From: VXYL01 sp965243095
GTDB lineage: Bacteria > Pseudomonadota > Gammaproteobacteria > Pseudomonadales > Azotimanducaceae
Direction: 5' to 3'
Assembly (NCBI GenBank): GCA_965243095.1
Contig: OZ251530.1
Span: 558,001 to 622,000, forward strand
Length of the DNA: 64,000 nucleotides
How positions within the stretch are numbered: the stretch's first letter is position 1; the number at the start of each line of letters is the position of its first letter. This document shows positions 17,025 to 25,874 of this stretch, one piece after another. The position numbers were made by a program, and so were the translations under genes. The notes beneath the pieces were generated by a model. It saw only the letters and a list, made by a program, of their open reading frames with translations, did not search any database and was not told the DNA's origin.

Positions 17025-18632
17025 TCAGGGATCCACCAACACGCCCGGATTGAGGATGCCGTTTGGGTCCAGCACCTTCTTCGCGCCGCGCCAGAGGTCG
17101 GCGAAGAGTTGCGGGCGTTGTTGATCCCAGCCTGCGCGGTGCATTCTGCCCACGGCGTGGTGGTGCGTGACGGTGCCGCCGGCCGCCACCACCGCTTGCG
17201 TGGCGGCGTCCTTCACCACTTGCCAGCGTTCCGCCTCCGCGCCGTGCGGCACCACGCCGCTGAAGCTGTAGTACGGCGCCGGGCCGTCGGGATAGACGTG
17301 GGTGAAGCGGCAGGATAGGCGGGCGCTTGCGCCGAGGGCTTCACGCAGCGCGGCGCCCACCGCGGCGCGCACTTGCGCGTCGAACGCGGGCCAGCGATCC
17401 CATGTGACCGCGGTTTCGAAGGTGTCGGCGAGGAGGCCGAGGCCGGCGGTGAGGCCGGCGTTCACGCCGACGAAGGCGTTGCGCCACGCGCCCACGGCGC
17501 CATCGCGGCCGGTGGGCGCGCCCGCGCCGTCGTCCACCAGCACGTCGGCGTCGTCCACCAAGCCGCCGTGCTCGCGGGCCAAGGCCACGGCGGCGCGCAT
17601 GTTGTCGCCCTGCGGCACGTCGGCGGATTCGAAGCCGATGATGAGCAGGGCGTGCTTGCCATCCATGCCGGCGGAATACAGGGCTTCCTCGGGGTCGAGG
17701 ATGCGCAGATTCGCCGGCCACAGCTTGGCTTGGGCGATGGCGCGCACGGCTTCGCATCCTGCCCGCCAAGACGCGAAGCGAACGCCGGCGGTGGCGCGGA
17801 ACCGCGGACGCTTCTGCAGCCGCAGCCAACACGAGCTGATAATCCCCAAGGTGCCTTCGGAACCCAGCACCAAACGGTCCGGACTGGGGCCCGCGCCGCT
17901 GCCGGGCAGGCGGCGCGACTCGAACCAGCCGGCCGGCGTCAACATCCGCGTCGCTTCCACGAAGTCGTCGATGTGGGTGTGGTTGGTGGCGTAGTGGCCG
18001 CCGGACCGCGTCGCCACCCAACCGCCGACGGTGGACCACGGGAAGCTCTGCGGGAAATGCCGCAGCGTCAACCCCAAGGGGCGCAGCGCGGCCTCCAAAT
18101 CCGGGCCCAGGATGCCGGCTTGCACGTTGACGGCGCGCGAGACCTCGTCCACCTCCAGCACGGTGTTCATGTTGTCGAGGTCGATGGTCACCGCGCTCGG
18201 CGCATCCGCCGGCGCGTTGACGCCCCACACCACCGAGGTGCCGCCGCCGTAGGGAATGGCGGCGTGGCCGTCGCGGTCGCACCAGGCGAGCGTCGCTTCC
18301 AACTCGGCTTCGTCGCGGGGATGCGCCACCGCGTCCGGCGGATTGGCGAAGTCTCCGCGCAGGCCGCGCAACAGCTCCAAGGAGTGGCCGCCGTAGGTGT
18401 GCGTGATGCGTTCCTCGCGGCTGGCGGAAACCCACGGCTGCAATTTCGCGGGCACGTCCAGCCGCGCCCGGCGCAAGGCGATGTCGGCCAGCGGCGGCAC
18501 GGGCGGCGGCCGCACATGCTCGCCCAGCCGCTCGGCGAGACGTCCCGCCGCGGCGGCGCGTTCGGCGTCGCTGGGTTCGTCGGAAACGTAACCCCAAGTC
18601 CAAAAGCTGCGCCGCTCCGTTCTGGCCGCCAT
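17025..18632 (-). CDS. FAD-linked oxidase, alkyldihydroxyacetonephosphate-synthase-like
   Basis: A 535-residue flavoprotein. The FAD_binding_4 (VAO-type) domain runs from about residue 95, with IPYGGGTSVVWGVN as the pyrophosphate loop, LDNMNTVLEVDEVSRAVNVQ and the second cofactor segment STVGGWVATRSGGHYATNHT. The C-terminal cap has the HHHAVGR motif near residue 500 and ends KKVLDPNGILNPGVL. A histidine cluster in that place is typical of AGPS, the ether-lipid enzyme, as opposed to D-lactate or glycolate dehydrogenases. Bacterial homologues have varied or unknown substrates, so the ether-lipid role is only a suggestion. Convergent with the symporter gene. Confidence 0.75.
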   Translation of the reverse strand: MAARTERRSFWTWGYVSDEPSDAERAAAAGRLAERLGEHVRPPPVPPLADIALRRARLDVPAKLQPWVSASREERITHTYGGHSLELLRGLRGDFANPPDAVAHPRDEAELEATLAWCDRDGHAAIPYGGGTSVVWGVNAPADAPSAVTIDLDNMNTVLEVDEVSRAVNVQAGILGPDLEAALRPLGLTLRHFPQSFPWSTVGGWVATRSGGHYATNHTHIDDFVEATRMLTPAGWFESRRLPGSGAGPSPDRLVLGSEGTLGIISSCWLRLQKRPRFRATAGVRFASWRAGCEAVRAIAQAKLWPANLRILDPEEALYSAGMDGKHALLIIGFESADVPQGDNMRAAVALAREHGGLVDDADVLVDDGAGAPTGRDGAVGAWRNAFVGVNAGLTAGLGLLADTFETAVTWDRWPAFDAQVRAAVGAALREALGASARLSCRFTHVYPDGPAPYYSFSGVVPHGAEAERWQVVKDAATQAVVAAGGTVTHHHAVGRMHRAGWDQQRPQLFADLWRGAKKVLDPNGILNPGVLVDP

Positions 18633-18673
18633 CGCGTTTCCCTTCTGCCTCTATCAACCCGGATGAACGCCAT

Positions 18674-19435
18674 TCAATCGGCGTTCTCGAACACCTGCAA
18701 CGCGGTGGCGTACTGATCGGCGTAGAACTCGCCGTCGTCGCCCCGTTGGCGCAGTTCGTCCCGCACCGCATCGAGTTGCCGGGTTTCGTCCGTGCCGCCG
18801 AGCGTGCGTGCCACATGCACCCAACCCTGCGCCATCATTGCCGCGGTCGCATCCTCCGCTTGTCGCGCCAACGCCGCGCTGGTGGCGAACGATTGCGCCG
18901 CGGCGCCGTGGTCGCCCGCCGCCAATTGGTGTGCGCCGAGAATCCAGTGGCCGTTGCGCCGGCGCTCCGGGCCCAAGCCAACTTCGGCCGCCAGAGCGAC
19001 GTTCTTGCGCGCCGCGGCCAGGCCCAGCTTGCGGTGGCCTTCGCCGGCGGCCTCGGCTTCGGCTTCGCCCCAGCCGGGCCAAGTGTTCCCGGCGAGGTTG
19101 TAGGTCATGGGAATCGCGGCGGTCTTGTATTCGAGCGCTTGCTCGGGGTGCTTGTCGGCCAGGTTGAGGGCGTGTTGCACGAGGATCTTCTGCAGATAGA
19201 CGTAGCCGTCCATGTCCGCGAGGCCGCGTTGGAAGCGCTCGCCGAGGGCGAAGCTCGCCGCGCGCAAGCCTTGCGGCGACGTTTCCGTGAGCGCCTCGGC
19301 CAACAACCGCTGCGCCGCCTGCGTTTTCGCCGCTTCGGCATCGCCGCCTTCGCCGGCCATGATCGGCAGACTCCAGGTTGCCGCCAAGAAGATCGCGATT
19401 GTACGTCGCCGGTTTGCGCTGGCGTGCGTGAACAT
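18674..19435 (-). CDS. secreted helical-repeat protein of unknown function
   Basis: A 253-residue protein with an N-terminal signal peptide (RRRTIAIFLAATWSLPIMAG, cleavage near residue 26). The rest is Ala-rich and predicted helical, with segments such as AAQRLLAEALTETSPQGLRA and NGHWILGAHQLAAGDHGAAA that look like degenerate TPR or SEL1-type repeats. I do not recognise the family. ATG 19435 was chosen because it gives the signal peptide; only 4 nt separate it from the stop of the amidohydrolase, so the two are likely co-transcribed. A periplasmic location is inferred. Confidence 0.6.
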   Translation of the reverse strand: MFTHASANRRRTIAIFLAATWSLPIMAGEGGDAEAAKTQAAQRLLAEALTETSPQGLRAASFALGERFQRGLADMDGYVYLQKILVQHALNLADKHPEQALEYKTAAIPMTYNLAGNTWPGWGEAEAEAAGEGHRKLGLAAARKNVALAAEVGLGPERRRNGHWILGAHQLAAGDHGAAAQSFATSAALARQAEDATAAMMAQGWVHVARTLGGTDETRQLDAVRDELRQRGDDGEFYADQYATALQVFENAD

Positions 19436-19439
19436 CGGA

Positions 19440-20630
19440 TTAAACAAAGCCGTACAGCCGCGCCGCGTTGTCGCACACGATCTTGCGCCGCGTTGGCGCC
19501 GCAACGCAGCCGAGTTCGCGGGCGATGAACTCCTGCGAATCCGGCCAAACGCCGTCCGGGTGCGGGAAGTCGCTGCCCCACATCACGTTGTCCTCGCCCA
19601 AGACGTCGAGCAAGCGAATGCCGATGGGGTCGCTCTGGTAGGTGGCGTAGCACTGCCGGCGCCAATAGGCCGAGGGCTTCATGGTGAGCGTGAGGTCTTG
19701 GAACTGGTCGCCCCACTCCAAATCCATGTGCTCCAGGATGTAGGGAATCCAGCCGATGCCGCTTTCGCCGATCACCAGCTTGAGCTGCGGATGGGCTTCC
19801 AGCACGCCCCCGTAGATCATCTCCATGAGCACCTTCGCCATCGCCAATTGGAAGCCGGTGATGTGAACGGCGAACGCCTGACGGCGTTGCAGCGGCGCCA
19901 GCGCCTCGAAGTCGTATTCCATGCGCGGGCCGACGGTGTGGTAGTGCAACGGCAGGTGCGCCTCCTCCACCGCGCGCCACAACGGTTCCCACGCCGGATC
20001 GAACAGCGGCGCCATGGTGTGCGTATGCGCCACCTCGACGCCGCGCAAGCCGCCGTGCGCCGCCACCCGTTCCACTTCCGCCACCGCCGCTTCCACGTCG
20101 TGGCTGGGGATGTTGGCGATGCCCGCGAAGCGTTGCGGGCAGGCGGCGCAGAAGTCCGCCAGCCAAGCGTTGTAGATGCGCATCATCTCCGCCGCCGCGG
20201 CATCGTCGTCAAGGCGCATGGCGGCGCCGAGGATGCCGTACAGCACCTCCGCTTGGACGCCGTCGGTGTCTTGGTCTTGGAGGCGCAGCGCCGGCTCGGT
20301 CAAACGGCGGATGCCCTTCTCGCCGTCGCTGTAGAGACCTTGCGCCGCCATGCGATCCGAGCGGTGGATCTGGCCGGGCACATAGCGGCGGCCGGCCGAA
20401 CCCATGCCGTTTTGCCGGCCGAAGCGGGCACCGCTCTTGCTCACCCAGAACCGTCCCTTGTCCGTTTCGGTGACATAGGGCATCCGCTCCTTCAAGTCGG
20501 CGCGGGCTTCGGAAACGAACAGCTCCTCCGGCAGCCACGGCAAGTCGATGTGGCAATCCGCCGAGATCACCTCGTAGCGCACAGTTTCCCCCGTTTCGCG
20601 TGTTCCGTCGCCATGCAAGTTGAGCACCAT
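19440..20630 (-). CDS. amidohydrolase-2 family metal-dependent hydrolase
   Basis: A 396-residue TIM-barrel hydrolase of the PF04909 type. It begins with a first-strand metal site (EVISADCHIDLPWLPEE), carries HTHTMAPLFDPAWEPLW and LPLHYHTVGP in the middle, GESGIGWIPYILEHMDLEW near residue 290 and the diagnostic MWGSDFPHPDGVWPDS with the catalytic Asp near residue 345. Related enzymes decarboxylate or hydrolyse aromatic or amide compounds; the substrate here is unknown. The first-strand motif reads DCHID, not the usual DxHxH. ATG 20630 was preferred; the frame is open further but the extra residues look like antisense of the divergent lipoprotein. Divergent from the next gene. Confidence 0.75.
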   Translation of the reverse strand: MVLNLHGDGTRETGETVRYEVISADCHIDLPWLPEELFVSEARADLKERMPYVTETDKGRFWVSKSGARFGRQNGMGSAGRRYVPGQIHRSDRMAAQGLYSDGEKGIRRLTEPALRLQDQDTDGVQAEVLYGILGAAMRLDDDAAAAEMMRIYNAWLADFCAACPQRFAGIANIPSHDVEAAVAEVERVAAHGGLRGVEVAHTHTMAPLFDPAWEPLWRAVEEAHLPLHYHTVGPRMEYDFEALAPLQRRQAFAVHITGFQLAMAKVLMEMIYGGVLEAHPQLKLVIGESGIGWIPYILEHMDLEWGDQFQDLTLTMKPSAYWRRQCYATYQSDPIGIRLLDVLGEDNVMWGSDFPHPDGVWPDSQEFIARELGCVAAPTRRKIVCDNAARLYGFV

Positions 20631-20647
20631 CGCGTCTGTTAGATTAT
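20620..20647 (+). promoter_or_regulatory. weak promoter candidate for the lipoprotein gene
   Basis: TTGAGC (20620-20625), a 16-nt spacer and GATTAT (20642-20647), each four of six to consensus. It would start transcription about 20 nt before ATG 20674. It overlaps the first codons of the divergent amidohydrolase. Confidence 0.3.
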
Positions 20648-20673
20648 GGGCATTCCCGCACCGGTGTGAAACC

Positions 20674-21213
20674 ATGCTTCGCAGTTTCCGCGAGATTTCG
20701 CTGCTGCTGCCTTTGGCCGCGCTGCTCGGCCCTGGCGGCTGTGCGCAACTGGCGGTCAAGGCGCCGGCCGATTTCGACTTGAGCGGCGAGTGGCTGCTCG
20801 ACCAACAAGCCAGCGACGCCGCGCCGGACCTTGACGCCATCCGCGAGCGGGAAGATCGCGAACTGGTGCGCGGCAAATCGGCGAGCGCGGCGGATTCGGC
20901 GGCGTTCGTGGTGCAGGATTTCCCGGTGCTGGCGGCCACGCGCCTGCGCATCGAGCAACACGCGGACTCCATGGGCGTGGAGTACGACCAACGCATCTAC
21001 CGCGACGTCTCCTGGGGAGACCGCACCCGCGACCTGTGGACGGTTCGCGCCGGCTGGAAGGAAGGTCGGCTGGTCATCCGCTCCACTCGCGGCGCGATCC
21101 GCGGCGAGGAGATTCTCAGCTTGGAAAACGGCGGCCAACGCTTGCGCATCGCAGTCTCCATCCACGCCGGCGGCGAGCATGTGTACGCCGTGCGCGTCTA
21201 CCGCCGTTCCTGA
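20674..21213 (+). CDS. putative lipoprotein of unknown function
   Basis: A 179-residue protein with an N-terminal hydrophobic segment and possible lipobox (LLPLAALLGPGGCAQ). The lipobox is imperfect because Pro and Gly precede the Cys. The mature part, FDLSGEWLLDQQASDAAPDL then DQRIYRDVSWGDRTRDLWTV and LSLENGGQRLRIAVSIH, looks like a small beta-rich domain starting with a SGEW motif seen in many uncharacterised bacterial lipoproteins. No catalytic motif seen. Probably envelope-anchored. Confidence 0.6.
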   Translation: MLRSFREISLLLPLAALLGPGGCAQLAVKAPADFDLSGEWLLDQQASDAAPDLDAIREREDRELVRGKSASAADSAAFVVQDFPVLAATRLRIEQHADSMGVEYDQRIYRDVSWGDRTRDLWTVRAGWKEGRLVIRSTRGAIRGEEILSLENGGQRLRIAVSIHAGGEHVYAVRVYRRS

Positions 21214-21226
21214 GAGGTTCGGAACC

Positions 21227-21880
21227 TCAATCCGCAACCCCGGCCGCAAGCGCGGCCGGGCAGGAGACGCCCGTGCCGCCCAAGCCGCAGTAGCCGTTCG
21301 GCACCTTGGCGAGGTATTGCTGGTGGTAGTGCTCGGCGTAGTAGAACGGCGGCGCGTTGGCGATTTCGGTGGTTGCCTCGCCGTAGCCGGCCGCGAGCAG
21401 CGCCTGCTCGTATTCGCGCATCGAGGCCATCGCCAACTCCCGCTGCCCCTCGTCGTGGACGTACAGCGCCGAGCGGTACTGCGTGCCGATGTCGTTACCT
21501 TGGCGCATTCCCTGCGTGGGGTCGTGGCCCTCCCAGAACACGCGCAAGAGGTCGGTGTAGCGCACCGCGTTCGGGTCGAACACCGCCAGCACCACCTCCG
21601 TGTGGCCGGTGCGACCGGAACACACTTCCTCGTAGGTCGGGTTCGGCGTGTAGCCGCCGGCGTAGCCCACCGCCGTGGTGTGTACGCCGTCCAGCTGCCA
21701 GAACATGCGCTCCGCGCCCCAGAAACAGCCCATGCCGGCCACGAACCGCTCGCTGCCTTCCGGAAACGGCGCCTGCAACGGCCGGCCGTTGACGAAATGC
21801 GCGTCCGGCAGGGGCATCGGTGCGCTCCGCCCGCGCAACGCCATGCGCGCCTCGGGCATTTGTTGTTTGCGTAGGTTCAT
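21227..21880 (-). CDS. msrA: peptide methionine-(S)-S-oxide reductase MsrA
   Basis: A 217-residue MsrA. The catalytic Cys52 is in the diagnostic GCFWGAER, followed by GYAGGYTPNPTYEEVCSGRT, EVVLAVFDP and GTQYRSALY. The C-terminal GYCGLGGTGVSC carries the recycling cysteines used with thioredoxin. It repairs oxidised methionine in proteins. The layout and length match the E. coli enzyme closely (FWQLDGVHTTAVGYAGGY region). Tail-to-tail with the lipoprotein gene, 13 nt apart. Confidence 0.96.
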   Translation of the reverse strand: MNLRKQQMPEARMALRGRSAPMPLPDAHFVNGRPLQAPFPEGSERFVAGMGCFWGAERMFWQLDGVHTTAVGYAGGYTPNPTYEEVCSGRTGHTEVVLAVFDPNAVRYTDLLRVFWEGHDPTQGMRQGNDIGTQYRSALYVHDEGQRELAMASMREYEQALLAAGYGEATTEIANAPPFYYAEHYHQQYLAKVPNGYCGLGGTGVSCPAALAAGVAD

Positions 21881-21976
21881 TCGTTGCCTACCAGTGCTGT
21901 GAGACCAACGTAAAGCATAGCCGAATGTCGCTCATCTGCCACCAACCCACCGCTAGCGAGGCGATCAGCGCCAACG

Positions 21977-22882
21977 TCACGCCGCAAGCGGCCATAGGTT
22001 GCAGGCGCCGAAGACTCCGCTGGCGTCGCCGTGGTCGGCGCAGGCGAGGCGTGTGCAACCTTCGTGGGAGAAGCCGTAGCGCGGCATCTCGGCCACGGTG
22101 CGCGGCACCAGCGAGGGCAGCTTCGAGACGCCGCCGCCGAGGACGATGATGTCCGGGTCCAGCACGTTGCAGATCTGCGCGAGCGCCCGTGCGAGCATGG
22201 TGGCGTAAAGGCGCGAACTTGGCGCGTCTTCGGGAATCTCGGCGGCGTCGTTCTCGGTGCCACCGAGCGTGCGATGCGTTTGGTGCAGGCCGGGTCCGGA
22301 GAGAAACGTCTCCACGCAGTTCACGCGCCCGCAATAGCAAGGCCGGTCGGCCAACGCGGCCTCGATCTCGAGGGTGGCGGGATCGCAACGCAGATAGGGC
22401 AGCGGCGTGTGCCCCCATTCGCCGCCAACCGCGTTCGCTCCTTCCAGCAAGCGCCCGTCGACGACGATACCGCCGCCAACGCCGGTGCCGAGGATCACGC
22501 CGAACACCACCCGCGCGCCCCGCCCGGCGCCGCTCAGCGCTTCGGAGAGCGCGAAGCAGTTGGCGTCGTTGGCCAGGCGAACGCGATTCTCCAAGGCGTG
22601 GTTGAGGTCGTCCAAGAGCGGGCGACCGTTCAACCAAGTGGAGTTGCAGTTCTTCATCTGGCGGCGCGACGCCACCCAAGCGCCGGGGGTGCCGACGCCT
22701 ACCGGCGGCTTCGCGCGCCACTGCTCCTCCACGCGCCGTACCAACTCCACAAGGACGCGCACGGTGTTTTCGTAGTCCTTCGGCGTCGGCACGCGGTGGC
22801 GGAACAACACCTCGCGCTCGCCGCGCAGCAGCACGATCTCGGTTTTGCTGCCGCCGAGGTCGATGCCGATGCGCAACGTCAT
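21977..22882 (-). CDS. ROK-family fructokinase / sugar kinase
   Basis: A 301-residue ROK kinase. ATP-binding phosphate motif IGIDLGGSKTEIVLLRG is at the N terminus; the sugar site has KNCNSTWLNGRPL and LANDANCFALSEA with the catalytic Asp; GVILGTGVGGGIVVDG follows. The ROK zinc cluster is EWGHTPLP with CYCGRVNCVETFLSGPG. The sequence pattern closely follows E. coli Mak, so fructose or a related hexose is the likely substrate. ATG 22882 overlaps the ampD stop by 4 nt (ATGA), so the two are translated together. Confidence 0.88.
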   Translation of the reverse strand: MTLRIGIDLGGSKTEIVLLRGEREVLFRHRVPTPKDYENTVRVLVELVRRVEEQWRAKPPVGVGTPGAWVASRRQMKNCNSTWLNGRPLLDDLNHALENRVRLANDANCFALSEALSGAGRGARVVFGVILGTGVGGGIVVDGRLLEGANAVGGEWGHTPLPYLRCDPATLEIEAALADRPCYCGRVNCVETFLSGPGLHQTHRTLGGTENDAAEIPEDAPSSRLYATMLARALAQICNVLDPDIIVLGGGVSKLPSLVPRTVAEMPRYGFSHEGCTRLACADHGDASGVFGACNLWPLAA

Positions 22883-23475
22883 GTGTGCGATTGCGCGGAG
22901 AGAGAGCGACGCAGGCGCGGCCAGTCGAAACACGGGCCGGGGTCCGTCTTGCGTCCCGGTGCGATGTCCGCGTGACCCACGATGCCCTCTGGCGAGAGCC
23001 TGGGGTAGCGTCGCAACAATGCGGCTAGAACAGCGACTAGTCTCTCGTACTGAATGTTCGTGTAGGGCGTCTCGTCCGTGCCTTCCAGCTCGATGCCCAC
23101 CGAGTAGTCGTTGCAATTCGCCCGCCCGCAGTGGCCCGACACCCCGGCGTGCCACGCGCGCTGTTGGAACGGCACGAACTGCGCCACCGCGCCGCCGCGG
23201 TCGATGAACAGGTGGCTGGAAACGCGCACGCCCTCCAGATCCGCCAACGCCGGATGGCGGCGCACATCGAGCTGGCCGCGAAAGAACAACGGCACCAAAC
23301 CCGCGCCGAACTCGCCCGGCGGCAAGGAGATGGCGTGGATCACCACCAGCGAGATGTCCGCCGCGTCCGGGCGTGCGTCCCTATGCGTGGTCGGCAAACG
23401 CTCGGTCGGGTCGAGCCAGTGATCGCGCGCCACCTTGAACTTATACTGATCACCGCCCACGGTCAGTCCAGCCAA
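22879..23475 (-). CDS. ampD: N-acetylmuramoyl-L-alanine amidase AmpD
   Basis: A 198-residue cytosolic amidase that cleaves 1,6-anhydro-muropeptides in wall recycling. Motifs: VVIHAISLPPGEFG with the first zinc His, RVSSHLFIDRGG, FQQRAWHAGVS, CNDYSVGIELEGTDETPY with the catalytic Glu, and VGHADIAPGRKTDPGPCFDW with the remaining zinc His and Asp. About 15 residues longer at the N terminus than E. coli AmpD. Divergent from nadC with only 17 nt between start codons, the same arrangement as in E. coli. Confidence 0.95.
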   Translation of the reverse strand: MAGLTVGGDQYKFKVARDHWLDPTERLPTTHRDARPDAADISLVVIHAISLPPGEFGAGLVPLFFRGQLDVRRHPALADLEGVRVSSHLFIDRGGAVAQFVPFQQRAWHAGVSGHCGRANCNDYSVGIELEGTDETPYTNIQYERLVAVLAALLRRYPRLSPEGIVGHADIAPGRKTDPGPCFDWPRLRRSLSAQSHT

Positions 23476-23492
23476 TCAACACCCGTTCCAAT

Positions 23493-24329
23493 ATGCAGCC
23501 TGCCCCCGAAGAGGTCAAACGCAACGTGCGTGCCGCGCTGCGCGAGGACGTGGGTTCCGGCGACATCAACGCGGCGTTGATTCCGCCCGCCACCTGCGCC
23601 CGGGCGTCCGTGATCACCCGCGACACCGGCGTTTTCTGCGGCCGTCACTGGGCCGCCGAGGCCTGCCGCCAAGTGGACGAGCGCATCGCCCTCGATTGGC
23701 AGGTGGACGATGGCGACGATGTGGCCGCTGGCGACTTGCTGCTACGGCTCGCCGGCCCGGCCCGCGGCATCCTCACCGTGGAGCGCACGGCGCTCAACTT
23801 CCTGCAGTTGCTTTCCGCCACCGCCACCCGCGCCCGCGTTTTCGTGGCCGCCACCGCCGGCGCCGACGCTGTGGTGCTGGACACGCGCAAGACCTTGCCC
23901 GGCCTGCGCGCGGCACAGAAGTACGCCGTGCGCGTGGGCGGGGCGCGGAACCACCGCAAGGGGCTGTACGACGGCTATCTGCTGAAGGAGAACCACATCG
24001 CCGCCGCCGGCGGCATCACCGCCGCGGTGGCCGAGGCGAAACGCCAACACCCCGACCGGGAAGTGCATGTGGAGGTGGAAACGAACGCCCAGTTGGAGGA
24101 GGCCATCGCCGCCGGCGCCCACCGCGTGTTGCTGGACAACCACTCCCTGCCGGCGCTGCGCGCCGCGGTGGAGCGCGTCGCCGGCCGCGTGGCCTTGGAA
24201 GCCTCCGGCGGCGTCACGTTGGCGAACGTGGCGGCAGTGGCGCACACCGGCGTGGGCTTTGTTTCGGTGGGCGAGATCACCAAGAGCGTGGCGCCGCTGG
24301 ACCTCTCCATGCGCCTCGTTCTGGCGTAG
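23493..24329 (+). CDS. nadC: quinolinate phosphoribosyltransferase
   Basis: A 278-residue NadC, converting quinolinate and PRPP to nicotinate mononucleotide in NAD synthesis. Signatures include LREDVGSGDINAALIP, ERTALNFLQLLSATATRARV, DTRKTLPGLRAAQKYAVRVG, GGARNHRKGLYDGYLLKENH and the C-terminal ALEASGGVTLANVAAVAHTG and VGEITKSVAPLDLSM. The partner quinolinate synthase gene nadA is also in this window at 51.1 kb, unlinked. Confidence 0.97.
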   Translation: MQPAPEEVKRNVRAALREDVGSGDINAALIPPATCARASVITRDTGVFCGRHWAAEACRQVDERIALDWQVDDGDDVAAGDLLLRLAGPARGILTVERTALNFLQLLSATATRARVFVAATAGADAVVLDTRKTLPGLRAAQKYAVRVGGARNHRKGLYDGYLLKENHIAAAGGITAAVAEAKRQHPDREVHVEVETNAQLEEAIAAGAHRVLLDNHSLPALRAAVERVAGRVALEASGGVTLANVAAVAHTGVGFVSVGEITKSVAPLDLSMRLVLA

Positions 24330-24336
24330 TGACGCC

Positions 24337-24352
24337 CCCGCCGGATGGCGGG
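24337..24352. terminator. short GC hairpin between nadC and tRNA-Thr
   Basis: CCCGCC, a GGAT loop and GGCGGG form a perfect 6-bp stem eight bases after the nadC stop and eight bases beyond the tRNA 3' end. No T-run follows on either strand, so terminator function is uncertain. Confidence 0.3.
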
Positions 24353-24360
24353 CAAGATTC

Positions 24361-24437
<77 letters not shown>

Positions 24438-24498
24438 GCGGCGCAATTGTAGCGCACCTGACGGCGCACCCGAATCGCAGCACGCAGGGCTGCTTCGG

Positions 24499-25848
24499 TC
24501 AGTCGGCCGCGTGTTCGCAGCTGGCGGCGAAGCGGATGGTCGGCCAGCGCTCCTCGGCCAGCGACAAGGCGGCGCGGGTTGGCGCCAGGTAGGCGAGACG
24601 GCCGCCGCCGTCGCGCGCCAGGCGTTCACGGTTGGCGCGTTCGAACTCGGCCAGCGGCGCGGCGTCGCCGCTCACCCAGCGCACGGTGTGCAGGCTGGCC
24701 GGCTCGAATACGCAATCGGCGCGGTACTCGCGGGCCAGGCGGTAGGCGGTGACGTCGAATTGCAGCGGGCCGATGGCGCCGATCACCACGTCGTTGCTGG
24801 CGAGCGGAAAGAACACTTGCGTGGCGCCTTCCTCGGCCAGCTGGGCAAGCCCCTTCGCGAGCTGCTTGGAGCGCAGCGGATCCCGTGCCCGCACACGCTG
24901 AAACAACTCCGGGGCGAAGCTGGGAATGCCGGCGAAACGCAGGCTCTCGCCCTCGGTGAACGTGTCGGCGATGCGGATGGCGCCGACGAAGCCGGAGAAG
25001 CGCGGTTCGTCGGCGGCAACCGCTCGCTCCCCGGCGTTGCGGGCTTGCGGCGGCGGCGCTTCCTCCACCAGTCGATCCAAACACTCGCGTACGCCGAAGT
25101 TGCCGAGCGCGGTGCCGAACAGCACCGGCGAGCGCTTGCCGGCCAGGAACGCGGCGGCGTCTTGCGCGTGGCTGGCGCCGCGCACCAGTTCCACGGCGTC
25201 CGCGAAATCGGCGTGATCCGCGCCCAGCCACGCCTGCGCCGCTGGGCTGGCCAAGCCGTCGCTGGTGGCGAACTCGTGGACGCGCTGGCCGTGGCCCGGC
25301 TGGTAGTGGAGGAAGCGGTCCGCCGCCAACTCGTACACCCCGCGGAAACTCCGCCCGGCGCCCACCGGCCAGTTCACCGGCGCGCATTCGATGCCGAGCG
25401 CTGCCTCGATCTCGTCGAGCAGCTCCACCGGATCCCGCGCCTCCCGGTCCAGCTTGTTGATGAAGGTGATCACCGGCGTGGCGCGCATTCGGCACACCTC
25501 CAGCAGCTTGATGGTGCGCGGTTCCACGCCTTTGGCGGCGTCGATGACCATCAGCACCGAATCCACCGCCGTCAACGTGCGGTAGGTGTCTTCGGAGAAG
25601 TCCGCGTGGCCCGGCGTGTCCAAGAGGTTCAGCACCCGGCCGCGGTAGTCGAACCGCATCACCGACGTGCTCACCGAGATGCCGCGCTCCTTCTCCATCG
25701 CCATCCAGTCCGACGTGGCGTGGCGGGAGGCCTTGCGCGCCCGCACCGTGCCGGCCAAGGCGATGGCGTTGCCGTGCAGCCGCAGCGTGTTTTCCACCGT
25801 GGGTCTGCCTATCTGGATGCGGTCGTCGTTCAACAGGTAGGTGAACAC
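24499..25848 (-). pseudogene. chimeric, internally deleted duplicate of prfC fused to the 3' end of the MFS gene
   Basis: This segment is a rearranged copy of 27742-29465. Reading on the minus strand it starts with the last codons of the MFS transporter (VFTYLLNDDRIQIGRPTVEN), then jumps into RF3 at LHGNAIALAG, so the RF3 P-loop (SHPDAGKTT) is lost. A second deletion removes 70 codons (210 nt): PRFSGFV is followed directly by GAIRIADTF. Both joins preserve the reading frame, so a continuous frame remains. Residues shared with the intact copy are about 90% identical by eye. Similarity to the intact locus stops at the RF3 stop codon and at 25848. Without the nucleotide-binding loop it cannot be a working release factor. 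Confidence 0.85.
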
Positions 25849-25874
25849 GTCCAAGTTGCGCCGCTCGCGACAAA

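Noticed and set aside
17373..18716. Long plus-strand frame opposite the AGPS-like gene
   Set aside because: Antisense frame with low-complexity His/Arg/Gly composition; the minus strand has clear FAD motifs.
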